Assembly (NCBI GenBank): GCA_905250125.1
Contig: CAJNOL010000497.1
Span: forward strand, 1-64,000
Direction: 5' to 3'
Origin: Rotaria sordida
Lineage: Eukaryota; Rotifera; Eurotatoria; Philodinida; Philodinidae
DNA: 64,000 bases
Below, in pieces: positions 11,178 to 23,464 of this stretch. A program made the translations under genes and the position numbers. Each line of letters opens with the position of its first letter. Positions within the stretch are counted from its first letter, which is position 1. A model generated the notes under the pieces. That model saw nothing but the letters and a program-made list of their open reading frames with translations, did not search any database and was not told where the DNA came from.

Positions 11178-12135
11178 TCAAAATGGAAGTATATTACATT
11201 TACTACCATTCGTAGAATCAATTAATTTTCCATAATGTTCATTTTTCATAGCAGTTATACAATCAATAATATTTTTCGATGCTTGGTCAATACTCAATGG
11301 TGCTCTTCTACCACCCAAATCAGTTCGTACCCATCCAGGATGAAGTAAAGCAATAAAAATATTTGATTTAGCCAATTCTGTTGCATGACATACAGTATAC
11401 ATATTCAATGCTGCTTTTGAACATTGATAATCATAAGCAAAATATGATTGAGTTGAAGCCATTGCCATTGAAGACAGATTTGTTGATATATTAATAATAC
11501 TAGCTTGAAGAACATTTCGTTCATCAGTAACTACTTTTTCTACGAGAGGTAAAAATGCCTAAATATGAAAAAGAAAACAAAGCATTGATGTAAACTTATA
11601 TATAGAAGAAAAAAAAAATACACAAACACCTTTGTTACTCGCCATGCTCCAAGAACATTATGTCTGTATGCATCAAACATATTTTTTTCGTTAATATCAT
11701 TGAATTTGATATTCTTACCTACACCGGCATTATTTATTAAACAATTAAGACCTCGATCATTTCCTAATTTCTTTTCGACTTCAATTTTTGCCTTATTAAC
11801 ACTTTCATCATTACTGACATCTAAAAGAAAATATGTTAATATCAATGTAGGTTGTTTTTTTTCTTCATCATGTAAATAAGAACAAACAGACCAATTTGAA
11901 TTGGAATAATTATATTCGAATGTTGTTTTGCTAAATCTAATAATTCCTATGATGATTTTTAAAAAAAAAATACATTTTTGATAGAAATATTAAATTTTAC
12001 AACAATTACTTGAGATCTATTAACATCACGATAACCAGCAAAAATAAGTTCAGGATTTAGTGAATTTGAAATAAGATGCTTCACAATACCAAAACCGATA
12101 CCTCGATTGGTGCCTGTAATTAAAATATTCTTCAT
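11178..12135 (-). CDS. Short-chain dehydrogenase/reductase, C-factor/sniffer type
   Basis: Four exons (12135-12009, 11945-11892, 11820-11630, 11558-11178) join in frame to 250 residues, the usual size for a classical SDR. The N-terminus reads MKNILITGTNRGIGFGIVKHL, with the Rossmann TGxxxGIG motif. LNCLINNAGVG supplies the NAG motif, NISTNLSSM the catalytic serine region, and YQCSK the catalytic Tyr-x-x-x-Lys. HPGWVRTDLGG follows, typical of C-factor-like and sniffer carbonyl reductases. Predicted to be a soluble NAD(P)H-dependent carbonyl reductase; the substrate cannot be read from sequence. A dead copy lies immediately downstream. Confidence 0.85.
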
Positions 12136-14068
12136 TATAGTTTGCTAATACTAAAAGATAGAAATGCAATAGAAACAATTATGTTAAAAGTTTTCTTTTC
12201 TAAATTAACTGTTCTCTATAGAGACAACAAAGAAAACTTGAAGAAAAAGTAACATGCATGGCATCTTATGAACAGATAAAATAGAATAGATTATTGAGAA
12301 TCGACTCAAATAATATACATCGATTCTTTCAGTGCTCGTATTATTTAATGTATCAATAAAATATAACAATACAATCCTTTCAATTGTCGGTCACTAACAT
12401 TTCTCCTCATCCTTTCATGTACTAGTAGAAGAGTAGTAGATATATGTATATAAATATTAACGAAAAGCTAAACATACTATTCGAATTTACTCATTCATAA
12501 GAGCAAGAAGAAATCAATCAATCACTCTGCTGTAAAAACCATGTCTTTGATATGGATATTTGTTGAAAATAAGATGTAAACTTTTCATAGACATTTGGTA
12601 TTATCATCAGATACACATAAGAAACGAAAACTACAAGGACTTATCAGGCAGGTGTGACATATATTCTTTCGGAAAGATGAATGAATCGTGGCAAATGAGC
12701 ATCAATTGGCACAGCTAACTGCAAAGAAAAAAAAATAATGCCTACACTGTGTCTACTAAGGCTTGAGAAAAACAGTTAGATACAATTTGCTAAACTGAAC
12801 AGATGTCACACTTATTTTATAAGTTATTGTAATTTTTGTTTCATATATCATTATTGTGTCTAATGATGGTACACATCTTTTCTGTAACAAAATATCTATA
12901 TTGAAGATATGGTTTTTACGGCAATAATTTATTTTTTTTTTGCTTTCAGTTAGTCCATTAAAGTTATAATCATACGAGTAAAAAAACAACAAGTAATCCT
13001 TATATATTGCTTTGCTTCATCTAAATAAAATACAAGTAGAACAAAGTCAAACATTAAAAAAACTCGGATCTCAACATTGTTGTTTACAATTAAACTTTGA
13101 TTATTGACACATATATATATGAGAGAATCTCTTCAAGTTCATTGCCAATCGATGCTAGAAAAAAAAGATTTTGTTCATCTAGAAAAAACAAATAAAAATA
13201 ATAAAGTTTGTATTTCATAAAGTTATGTACGAGCACAAGAAACTAAATAAATGCAAGTTCTGTGTCAATAACAAAAATATTTTGACAAACATAAATAAGT
13301 AAAATATCAACGAATTTCAATGTGAATTACATTATAATGGTCTTTTATTTACTATTGATAATGGAGAATATTAACCAAATTAATGAAACAAAGAAAATCT
13401 ACTTGGATTAACATGTATATATTGGATTGTTACGTTTGGATTCAACTTGAAAATTGATATTCTTTTAATAAACATCATATCAGAAAATAAAATACTAAAT
13501 TAAAAAGAATAATATTAATTTACTTAATTCAAAAAATCAATTTAAACAAAAGAATAGATTCTCTTTAGTGGCATCAAAATCTTCTTGTTTTAGAAATTTT
13601 TAGTAAATCTTTTGTCAATGAGACACTACTTAATAAAAGAAGATTTAAACTTATACTCGAAAATATTATGATAAATTATATAGTTCACATGTTGTTCATC
13701 TTCATTAAATAAATATATATATATATCTAAGTTTTTCTTTGCATATTATTATATTTATGGTCAGAATGATATAAGTGTGTAAGAGATAACCAAAATCAAT
13801 ATACTGAGTATTACACGATCAACTAGGGAAAATAACAAATATAGACAAGTGATCACAATCAATATGGACAGAAATCGAAGTTTACGTGAAAAAAAACTGT
13901 CTAATAAATATTTTAATTGACATATTATTTGAAATCTATATAATGTATATCTCTTCTTTTTCATAAAGATCAAAGAAATAAAAAAAGAAAATATATTTTA
14001 AATATCTATTAACCATAATAACAGTAGAAACAACAAATAGTAGATATTTATAAATATTATATGTATGA
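12136..14068. other. Intergenic, contains one foldback repeat
   Basis: About 1.9 kb of AT-rich sequence between the SDR start and the SAP30BP stop. Apart from the inverted repeat at 12527-12925 it holds only short unsupported frames and simple AT runs. Confidence 0.6.
12527..12925. repeat. Foldback (inverted-repeat) element
   Basis: The left arm (about 12531-12640) reads TGTAAAAACCATGTC, then TTTGATATGGATATTTG, then AAGATGT. The reverse complement of the right arm (about 12800-12921) reads CGTAAAAACCATATC, then TTCAATATAGATATTTTG, then AAGATGT, and the match continues further inward. No coding capacity and no certain target duplication. Confidence 0.6.
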
Positions 14069-15547
14069 TCATTGATCAAAACGAGTTTTGCGTTTTTCAC
14101 CGCCCATATCAGGATTCATCGATGAACCAACACCAAGTTGATCAACTTTTTTAACACCAGGTGTAAAACTAATCTAAAAAAAAAAATTTAATTCATTATA
14201 AAATATTGATGAATGAATTTATATATATATATATATACTTTTGTTCGTTCTCGTCGTTCTTTTTCTCTACGATCCATTTCAAGTTTTTGTGCTTTACCTA
14301 AACAAATCTTCTTATCAATTTAGTTTTATTTTAAATAAATCAAATCATTTTTACTTAATTCTTCATAATAAGATTCTTTACCCCACCAATGTGGATCATA
14401 TAATTCCTAAAAAAAAAAAAAAATAATCATAATTAAATATATAAACATAAAATAAAATATACTTGTGGAAAATTTGTTCCAATTTCATCAATACCCAAAT
14501 GAGAAATCATTTTTTCATACATACTAAAAAAAGAAAATTCAAAAATGATAATCAAAGAAGAAAAAAAAACTATATATATATATTTCAATACCATGGATTT
14601 CGAAAATCTTTTAATTCTTGTATACGTACATTTTGATCAACACCTGTTTTTTTAAATCGTTTATAATATTCTTCAAATTTTTCCTATTCAAATATAAATA
14701 GATTATTTATTTAGGCTTTTTTCTTTTTGTATTAAAAAATTCTTTACTTGAAGTTTAGTTGAACAACTCTTAGCAGGTTCTGGTGGTATACGAATGTCAG
14801 CATCTTCAGGAAATATTAATGGATAATCTAATAAAATAAAAGATAATTAAAAATCGTTTTAAAATTATTATATACTAGGTGTTAAATCAGTACGATGTGA
14901 TGGTGATGTTTCTTCTGGTTTAAGCTATGAATAATAAATAAATAATAAATCAATACTATACTAAGATTTATCATACATACAGGTGTAACATTTAAAAGAT
15001 CAGATGTAACAATTGTTTGTTCAATAACTGTAGTTGTTTCAATTTGAAGTAAATCATTTTCTTCAGGAGCATGTAATATAACTGCACTATTTGAATTTGA
15101 ATGATCATCTTCACCATCTTGTTCTTCATTATTATCTTCTTCTTCGTCTTCATCTGTATGTTCTTCATCACCTGAATCAGCTTCATAACTAACCAATGAA
15201 GATTTATCTAAATAAATAAAATAATACGGTCTTGTTTTTATTATGAAAAATATTTATTAATAAAAAATATAAAACGAATAATAATACAAACTCTTTGTGA
15301 AAGGAGGCTTATGTGTAGTTAAAGGTTTCTTTGTAATTGTAGTTGGAAGAGTTGTTGAATCTGGTGTTGAACTTTTTGATGGTATTGGTTCATTGATATC
15401 ATCATCATCGGAATCTGATATATCTCCACTACCAATACCAATATCGAGTATAACATTTGATGTTACTGGTGCAGATGAAGATGGGGAATCATTTGGAGCT
15501 GTATCAATATCCATGGGATTATTTGTTGTTATTTCTTCATCAGACAT
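14069..15547 (-). CDS. SAP30BP: SAP30-binding protein homologue (HCNGP family)
   Basis: Minus-strand gene with about eight exons; the first runs 15547-15292. The start MSDEEITTNN is followed by a long acidic/Ser-rich region (GDISDSDDDD, then DEEHTDEDEEEDNNEEQDGE). The conserved HCNGP block comes next: KLQEKFEEYYKRFKKTGVD, FRNPWYYEKMISHLGIDEIG, TNFPQELYDPHWWGKESYYE, ELSKAQKLEMDRREKERRT. The end is EKRKTRFDQ, near the KRKSKWDSA end of human SAP30BP. In vertebrates the protein is nuclear, binds the Sin3-associated SAP30 and has a splicing role. The upstream ATG-less codon TTG at 15565 is not the start. It is head to head with the CNG channel gene. Confidence 0.9.
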
Positions 15548-15774
15548 TCTTGTAAATTTTTTCAACGATAGGAAGTCAATTAAAGTAACTGAAATTTCTT
15601 TCTTATTCTATTGCTTATGGTGCATTTCCAATGAGATATAATGAAAGTGACATCTAGGTAATTTATTTTCTGGAGGCTAATCTTAAGTAACGAGTGTAAT
15701 TGTTGCATTCTGATGGTTTCTAATTCATTTATCGTTTTATCCTATGACATATATCTGTTTTAAGGAAAAAAAAG
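15548..15774. promoter_or_regulatory. Divergent intergenic region between SAP30BP and CNG channel
   Basis: Only 227 bp separate the two divergent start codons, so both 5'UTRs and core promoters must share this stretch unless further upstream exons exist. No clear TATA box or CpG signal is visible in the AT-rich background. Confidence 0.4.
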
Positions 15775-18700
15775 ATGGCTCAACGTAAGATTTCAACAAA
15801 ACGACCTCATGCTTATGAAAATTTAATAAATAGTTTCGACACAGAAAATGATGTACATGATCTAACCCTTGAAAATTTAACAAGCTTTGAATTTGATCGT
15901 TAGTAATATTAAAATTTTATTATTAATAAAAAAAAAAAAGAACAACCAAAGTTATTCTTTTTTTAAGAAAATAATGAAGAAAATCAACAAATACATAAAT
16001 CAGTTGCTCGAAGTTATAGCAAGTAAATGTTATTTCATTAAACAATTTGATTTATTCTAAAATTGTTTTTTCTTTTTTTTTGTAGTCTTATTTATGAATC
16101 ACTTTCATATGATATTCGACGTCAATCTCAAGTATCATTAATTAGTGATCAATTACGTAATTTACGTCGAAAATTTAGTGATCGAACTGATGCTATTAAA
16201 GAAATTATTCATCAACCATCAGATTATGAGGATCATACAACAAGTTAGTATATCTAAAAAGATTATAGCTCAACGAGAAATCGAATTTATCTCGTATTTA
16301 TTTCAACTTCGGGGGGAGGGGGAGGGCAGAGAGAGCTTCGTCACTGGCTGTGAATGCAGGAAACACATCCATGCACGTACATTCAAAAGGATGAAAACTA
16401 TGAAAGTCATAAAATTAAAACCGAATAAATCTAATTTCTCATGGATTCCTTACAAAAGATCTCAAATCATAAGCAGTTTAGCTTTTCCACCCAAAAAAAA
16501 AACAATCATATTTATTTTTGATCAAAAAATCAAAAAGAAGAAACTTTAAATTATTTTTTTTTTGTTCTCTAAGCTGCTAGTATTACTATAAGCGAAGAAA
16601 AACAACAACAACAACAACAACAACAACAATTTCCTGATCGATCAATCTTTACATCAGATAGTGAAAGTCATGCTTCAACACCTAGTTTAACTATAGAAGG
16701 CAATGGAATAAAACAACGTTTACAACGAATTATTTTTCGTTGTATACGAAAATCTGGTGTTCGAAAACCGGTTGATGCGGATAGTAAGTTAAAAATGAAA
16801 TCGATTTCAATATGTTTTTTTTTTAATTATAATAAGGTAATGCACATTTAATTTGGTTAACATTTGTGGCAATGGCATATTTATATAATTTTATATCAAT
16901 TCCATTACGTATAGCATTTCCAATATGGAAAAATGGCAAAACATATATTTGGATATGGATGTTAATCGATTATTTATGTGATGTACTCTATTTAATCGAT
17001 ATATTTTTTGTTCAAACAAGAATTAAATATTTAGAAAATGGACTTTGGATTGTATGTAATCAATAAACAAAAACAAAAAAATCTTTTCAATGATTTTTTT
17101 TTTCAAATTTTATTCTAGACATCATTTCGTTTAACTGCAATGAAATATTTTCATTCATTACGATTTATATTTGATTGTTTATCACTTTTACCATTCGATA
17201 TGTTTTATTTTCTTTTTGGTTTTCATGCAATTTTTCGATTATCACGTTTATTTAAATTACGTTCATTAACAGATTTTTTTCGTTATTGTGATCGTTGGGT
17301 ACAATCATTTTTTGCTAGTGTACGTCTTGTAAGAATTATTGCATTACTTTTATATGTTATTTTATCTGTACATGTATATGCATGTATTTATTTTCTTTTT
17401 TCAAATTATGAACGTCGAAATGGTGTTGATAATGCATGGGTTTATAAAATAGAAAATCAACCACGTATGAGTGCATATTCATATTCATTTTATTATTGTT
17501 TTAAAATTGCATCTACAATTGGAAATATTCCAAGTCCTGAAACAGGACCTGAATATGTATTTGTTATTACAGGATATTTATTAGCATTATTTATATTTGC
17601 TTTATTAATTGGACAAATACGTGATGTATTTCAATCAATGAATCAAAGACGTTCTGAATATCAAAATACAGTTGAACAAGTTATGCAATATTTAACAAAA
17701 TTTGGAATACCAAAAACTGTACAAGATAGAGTTAGAAATTGGTTTCAATACAATTGGGAAGATAGAAATACACTGGGTATGATGTTTCTTTTTTTTTTCG
17801 TGTACATATCTAAAGAATTTTAAATAAATCTTAAATTTATTTCATATGAGTAGAAGATGATGATACAACATTATCATTTTTACCTACGACTCTTCAAACT
17901 GAACTTGCTATTAGTATTCATTATGATACATTATCAAAAGTACAATTATTTCAGGTACGTTTTTGTTTTCATGTTATATCTCAATGTTGTAAATATGTAT
18001 ATATATCTATGTACAGATTTGATATTGTTTTTAATTGGTATGTATATAACACAGCTTTGGCTTGTTTCTTTCTTTTGTCTTTATTTGACTCTTGCATGAT
18101 CTTAACATTTATCTCTGAGAAAAATGCCGTCTCACGTACAAAATAATTGTTCGAAAAGCTTATATAAAGTTTGATTCTTTTTTTGAGTTTGAGCTTACTG
18201 TAATGTATAATAATAGAACAAAGTCTATTTTACTTAAGGCAAGCAACATCGTTGTTTTATTTAAATATTTGCTTATAGTTAACCAGTCGTAAGTCAGTAA
18301 AATATTTTGAAGATCTCCTTTAGAAAGAGCATCAAAATCTTCAAAAAAAAAACTAAAACAAATTTACCAATACCTTTCAAATTAGTGCTTTGTACAAACG
18401 TTAGTTTCGTCAGTCATCAAAGATTTGTCCACGATGAACTAACTGTAAACCAGAAAAAAGGATTCTTAATATATAGTTAGAGAGAGAGAGAGAGAGAGTA
18501 TGAAATTCTGATTCAACCTGATTGTATTTGATTCTCTTCAGTGACTTATAATTAGATAACTAATTTTTATAGTTCTTTTTAAATTAACCTTTGTTTACAA
18601 ATATAATTGTGTTTTTCTTTAAAACAAAATGAAATGAATAGATTATCAAATCATTGACAATTTAATTTATGCTTTTACTTAATTAAAACTTTAAAAAAAG

Positions 18701-20679
18701 ATCTACGTTTGTTTTACATGATATTCTCTGTCTTTTGTTCATCGTTAATTCTTATATTTTTATATATTTGTTGAATATTTTAATAGGATTGTGAAAGATC
18801 TTTTCTTTACTCATTGGTACTTAAATTAAAACCAACTTTATTTTTACCAGGTGATTATATATGTAAAAAAGTAAGTTAGACATATTTTTTGTCGAAAATC
18901 AATTTGATATAAAATTTTTTGTTTTCAAGGGTGAAATTGGTCGAGAAATGTATATTGTTAATCATGGAATACTTGATGTATTTATTGATGACAAACGTAT
19001 AGCTGGTCTTGAAGATGGTGCAGTCTTTGGTGAAATTAGTTTACTTGAAGTAGCAGGTGGTAATCGACGTACAGCTGATGTGAGTGTTTTTGATTTTTTT
19101 TTTTTTTCGTTAAACTTTTTTGTTTTTTTGATGTTTGATTTTATTCTAGGTAATTTCACGAGGTTTTTCAACATTATTTACTTTACATAAAGCAGATTTA
19201 AATGAACAATTAAAAGATTTTCCTGAAGCTGGTAAAATTCTTCGTCGAAAAGCCAAGTAAATAAGAAAAGAATATAAACAAAATTTATTGACTTTTCTTT
19301 TTTTTTTATCTATTAAAGAAAATTAATGAAACGTTCATCTAAAGCAGAAGAAGAAACAACTCATGATGATGGAATTGTTCAAGCAGAACCAATTATTGTC
19401 GATCATCCACCAAAACCAGATCCTAAATTACTCGATACAGTTTTAAAAGTAATTTGTTCAAGAAAACAACAAAAGAGATGAAATTCTTATCATTACAATT
19501 TCGATATTTATTCATAGGCTGTTGGTACGAAATCAAAATTAGCAGAAGTATTAACTCGACCTCGACTAAGTATATACCCAACAGTCTCATTAGAAGTTCC
19601 TGATATTGCTATATGTAAGTATATACACACGACTGGGCCGAAAATAACCAAAAGTTCGAGTGTTGGACCTGAAAACTTTATCACAAATCTGATACCCGAA
19701 TATCTACCTTTCCGACCGTTATAGTCTTGTTGAATTCTATGTTTGTATTTGAGAATCATTTGTTATAGGCATATCAATGTTGATAGATAAATCGACTAGA
19801 ACTCAGATAGATTTCAATCGGTTTTTTTTCTCTGAGAAATCTTCAATAGTGAAGAAAATTTTCCTACAAATTAGAGAATGATATTTATTCCTGAATAGAA
19901 GTTATCGAAAAAAACTTAATTCGAAAAATAAAAATATTGATAAAAGTTTTGGTTATTTTTCTGTTATTTCATCGGTTGAAAATTAAATTTTTGATTGATA
20001 AATAAAGTACTCAATGTTTAACTTTTAATATAGAAACTTCCTTTACTATTGAGGATTCCTCAGAGAAAAAAACCAATTAAAATCTATTTGAGTTATAGTC
20101 AATTTATCGATCAACATTGATGTGTCTGTAGCAAACAAATCTCAATTATATATATAGAACTCAATAAGACAAAGGTAATTTTGCACGAAAAATTTACGGT
20201 AGAAAGGCTAGATATTTCGCTAACGAATGAGAGTTCTCACACAAATGAAGGTGCTTGGATGGGAGAAATCCAGATTATCGTTACTTTTGATCCGTATTGT
20301 ATTTACTAATTCAATGTTTTAAAATAATATTAAATAGCGAAAAATCATGAATCAATTCAAAATCCACCAATTGAAAATGATCATAATCGTAATCTTATAA
20401 TACCAACACTAACAGTAACACCAGTTGATGCAACAACAGCACGAATTCAAACACTTCGTCAAAGACTTTTTTCAACTCCATTACAGTAAAATAAAAGATT
20501 CTTTTTTTTGTTTTTGTTTTTCTAATATAGATTTATTTAACTCTTTTTTTTTTCTCTTCTAAAGAAATTTACCATCAGCAATGCAATATCCAAATGATGA
20601 AGATGATTTATTTATTCATCGTACATTACCAACATCAGAAACAAGTGTAACTTTGCTATTTGATGATGATCTCGTTTAA
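15775..20679 (+). CDS. Cyclic-nucleotide-gated cation channel subunit
   Basis: Fourteen exons (15775-15898, 15968-16022, 16086-16243, 16574-16783, 16837-17051, 17119-17776, 17854-17954, 18787-18870, 18930-19080, 19150-19256, 19319-19448, 19518-19614, 20338-20485, 20565-20679) give about 780 residues. The order is a polar N-terminus with a polyglutamine run (16604-16629), S1-S6 with an Arg-rich S4 ([18 protein letters not shown]), the pore [15 protein letters not shown], and S6 with LIGQIRDVF. The C-linker follows ([19 protein letters not shown]), then the cyclic-nucleotide-binding domain ([37 protein letters not shown]). GEIS plus the Arg-Thr pair of RRTAD form the phosphate-binding cassette. 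The pore lacks the Glu of alpha subunits (GETP) and looks beta-like. Two long introns occur. Confidence 0.93.
18480..18498. repeat. (AG)n microsatellite in CNG intron
   Basis: About nine AG units inside the 832-nt intron 17955-18786, which separates the C-linker from the cyclic-nucleotide-binding domain. A short hairpin (about 18392-18450) lies nearby, but no long inverted repeat was found in this intron. Confidence 0.8.
19625..20290. repeat. Foldback element inside CNG channel intron
   Basis: Inside the intron 19615-20337. The inner part of the left arm (19768-19864) reads ATCAATGTTGATAGATAAAT, then AGATAGATTTCAATCGG, then CTCTGAGAAATCTTCAATAG. The reverse complement of the right arm (20035-20135) reads ATCAATGTTGATCGATAAAT, then AAATAGATTTTAATTGG, then CTCTGAGGAATCCTCAATAG. 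Weaker matching extends outward on both sides, so the arms are probably about 230 bp around a loop of about 170 bp. Confidence 0.8.
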
Positions 20680-20911
20680 ATCTTTTTTTCTTTCTCTCTT
20701 TCTTGTAATTAAAAAAAACAAATAAATAAATGTTTCGATTAATGTAATATTCATATTTTATTATGAAATGAATGATGAATTGAAATGAAACAAATGCTTG
20801 TCTATACTAGAAATATTTAGAAAGACTTTTCAAACAAACAAAAAAAAAAAGAAAGTGAATAAATGAACATTAAAAAAAAGAGATATGATAATCAGTTTAT
20901 TTTTATTGTGT

Positions 20912-21505
20912 TTACCAAGGAATAAGTCCTACTGCTCGTCCATCAGGAAATTTATTGCCTAAAATACGTGCCCAATCGACAATCCACCATACAAATGTAA
21001 TTAAACTAAAAAATATACCAACACCGTTAAGTTTTGTTTTGACTGATTCTGTATTTTGAATTTCTTGTCGAAAATATGTTAAAGACCATGCACTGCAACA
21101 TCCACATCCGATTAATAATTTTAATAGACCAACAACAATATATCCTAGATGTCCACGTGAAAGATAAAACCAATCGATACCAAAAAAACCAAGAAATAAT
21201 GAAAGAAAAAAAGCTAATTTTTTCGAACGTTGTTGATAATCACAGTATTTATTCGTATCAGCACGATTGTCATATGTAATCCATCCTCGATCACAATCAC
21301 AGCCTGTTTCATTTAGACGACATTGTCCATGACCATTGCAATGTATATCGATAGTACATTTATGATCTTTTCCTACATTGGTATTTCCAATGGTCAGATC
21401 AACAACAACTGGTGGTCCATCAATAGGTGAACTGTTTATGTTAATTAAACAGTCAAATGTTAATACCAATGTAATACCAATTAACAATTGTATGAAGTTT
21501 GTCAT
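20912..21505 (-). CDS. TM2-domain secretory/membrane protein with EGF-like module (copy 1)
   Basis: A single-exon, 197-residue frame. Signal peptide at about residues 1-24. A Cys-rich EGF-like stretch (CTIDIHCNGHGQCRLNETGC, then CDCDRGWITY) follows at about 48-78. The TM2 domain comes next: KLAFFLSLFLGFFGIDWFYL, then SRGHLGYIVVGLLKLLIGCG, with its two hydrophobic helices. A further helix pair ends in WWIVDWARILGNKFPDGRAV. The GxxGxDxFYLG-like loop is the TM2 hallmark. Function unknown; TM2 proteins sit in the secretory pathway or plasma membrane. It converges on the CNG channel gene with 232 bp between stops. Related copies lie at 24133-24738 and, decayed, at 23050-23464 and 26645-26960. Confidence 0.85.
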   Translation of the reverse strand: MTNFIQLLIGITLVLTFDCLININSSPIDGPPVVVDLTIGNTNVGKDHKCTIDIHCNGHGQCRLNETGCDCDRGWITYDNRADTNKYCDYQQRSKKLAFFLSLFLGFFGIDWFYLSRGHLGYIVVGLLKLLIGCGCCSAWSLTYFRQEIQNTESVKTKLNGVGIFFSLITFVWWIVDWARILGNKFPDGRAVGLIPW

Positions 21506-23049
21506 TTGATAATTGTATTGAACAGATAAAATATTAGTTTTTTTTTCTGCAAAATAGAATATATAGTAGAACGATTATTTTGTTAGAAGTAAAAACAAAA
21601 TCTCAAAATAATTAAATAAATGGATTTCTATTAATTTGTAATTAATGTAGGAAATATTACAGATGATCTAATAAACCATTAAACTAAGCACAAATTCTAC
21701 CTGAATATGCTACATATGACATTAATATATAACTAACTAACTAGTATTAGATATAAATGTCTACGTATGAAATTTCTCTTAGTATCAAAAAGTAGATTCT
21801 ACACATTTTAATATTCTATTATCTTAATTCGATTTCGTGATGTTCTCTCTTTGAATATATATATATATATCTACAAGAGAGATTGTTTATATTGATTAAC
21901 GTATAACAAAAGAAGAGAAGCAATTTGCACGTATTGTATTGATGAACGAGTTAAGTAAATTTGCGTTTTCATCACGATATTCGAACACTATGTATAATTT
22001 ATGAAGTTTTTTGTGTTACATATCTCTTTTGTTATATCAATCCATACGTGTACGTGTGTTAGAAGATATTGAAGTTTGATCGAAGAACAAGCCGATGAAT
22101 AGTCAAATATCTAGACATCTTCATGACTATTATACATACGATTCTTCTTCTTGAATTTTAAGAATAATACTATTATATTCTATTACAATTTATACATCAT
22201 GAAAAGATATACATGAAAAATATTTAAGAAGAGAACGAAAATAACAGAGAACAAAAAGAGCTACTAATAACTAAGAACAATAGATAAACATTGATAAAAA
22301 GAAATGCATTGTGTACGTGTTGGAATTTCAATCTTAATTTTATCATTTTTCTTCATAATACATTCAATAACAATTGCATGTTATAGTTTCAGGCATTATT
22401 TAATCAATAATTTATCAACCAAGCTCAATCTACAACACAATTTCAAAGTTATAGTTCATCTTCTAAAAAAATTATTATTTGAGTGTCGTCTCATCAATAG
22501 TTAATCATTACTGTAGTTTACTACATATAAGTTGGTCAAAGATTATCATTATTTTGTTTTTAGAATAGTATATGCATTTTGATGGAAAAATTTAACAAGT
22601 ATCATCGTTTTTCTTCTTTATAAGCATGTCTTTATTATAAGAACGGTACTTGTTTCTATAATACGTGCTTGAATCTAAACGATCATGTTCGTACTTTTCA
22701 TATAGAGAATTTTTTTTTTCGAAGGTATTGAAATCAAAATTTTGTATACCTTGCGAAGATCACATTTAAATCTGTTATATTTAGATATATATGTCAGAAA
22801 AGTTTAAATCGATTTTACTGGATACGAAAAAAACACAACGCATGAATTTAGTTTTGCATACGGATAGAACTTGTGTACAAGCCAAATATTTGTTATCGAA
22901 TCACTTTTGTTGTCATATTTAATTTGATATAAAAATAAATTAGAGTGATTCATCAAGCTAATAAAACTAAACTGAATAATATGCTGACAATATAATCGAT
23001 GATGATCATTATGCTCTAAAATCTATATGTATTTAACATAAGAAGAAGT
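21506..23049. other. Intergenic between TM2 units
   Basis: AT-rich. A 66-residue plus-strand frame at 22304-22504 starts with a signal-peptide-like segment (MHCVRVGISILILSFFFIIH) but has no other support. No repeats or genes are called. Confidence 0.5.
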
Positions 23050-23464
23050 TATCCACTACAGCATCCACAGAAAATGAGTAGTTAGAAAATAACAATAAAT
23101 ACACTATTTCCTTTGGAACAATAAAATTAATTGATTCCAAAACTACCTAAATATGCAAAGATAAGAACAGCTGTTGTTTTCGAACATTGTTTATGCGAAC
23201 AACTTTTATTCATTCGCATTGTATTTCCATAAGTTGTCCATCCGTGGATCACATACACATATAGTCATATTTACACATCGTTCGTTTTATATTACAATTT
23301 ATTTTATTGAAACATATGTTAGTACTATTTGAATTCTTGCTATAGTTAGTAAAATTAAATTGTTCGTTTTCTTTGTTATTAATAGGTAGAACTGATCTGT
23401 TAGCTAAGTCGACAAAAGTCAGCATGAAAATAAGACGTACACATAACGGTATGCAGTTTATCAT
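23050..23464 (-). pseudogene. Decayed TM2-domain gene copy
   Basis: The upstream part keeps a signal-peptide-like start (MINCIPLCVRLIFMLTFVDL) and cysteines of the EGF-like part (NICFNKINCNIKRTMC), then stops near 23250. In another frame the sequence continues GWTTYGNTMRMNK, then TTAVLIFAYLGSFGIN, a stop, FYCSKGNSVFIVIF, a stop, LLIFCGCCSG. This matches copy 1 (GWITY, LAFFLSLFLGFFGIDWFYLS, LLIGCGCCSA) block by block. At least one frame change and two in-frame stops show the gene is dead. Confidence 0.8.

Noticed and set aside
12756..13973. Minus-strand frames with hydrophobic runs
   Set aside because: AT-rich DNA produces Leu/Ile/Phe-rich frames by chance; the first overlaps a foldback repeat arm.
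17955..18786. Possible foldback in the first long CNG intron
   Set aside because: Only small hairpins (18310-18350 and 18392-18450) and an AG microsatellite were found; no long arms aligned.
22304..22504. 66-residue frame with signal-peptide-like start
   Set aside because: Only the N-terminal hydrophobicity supports it, and no cysteine pattern or neighbour relation follows. Not called as a gene.
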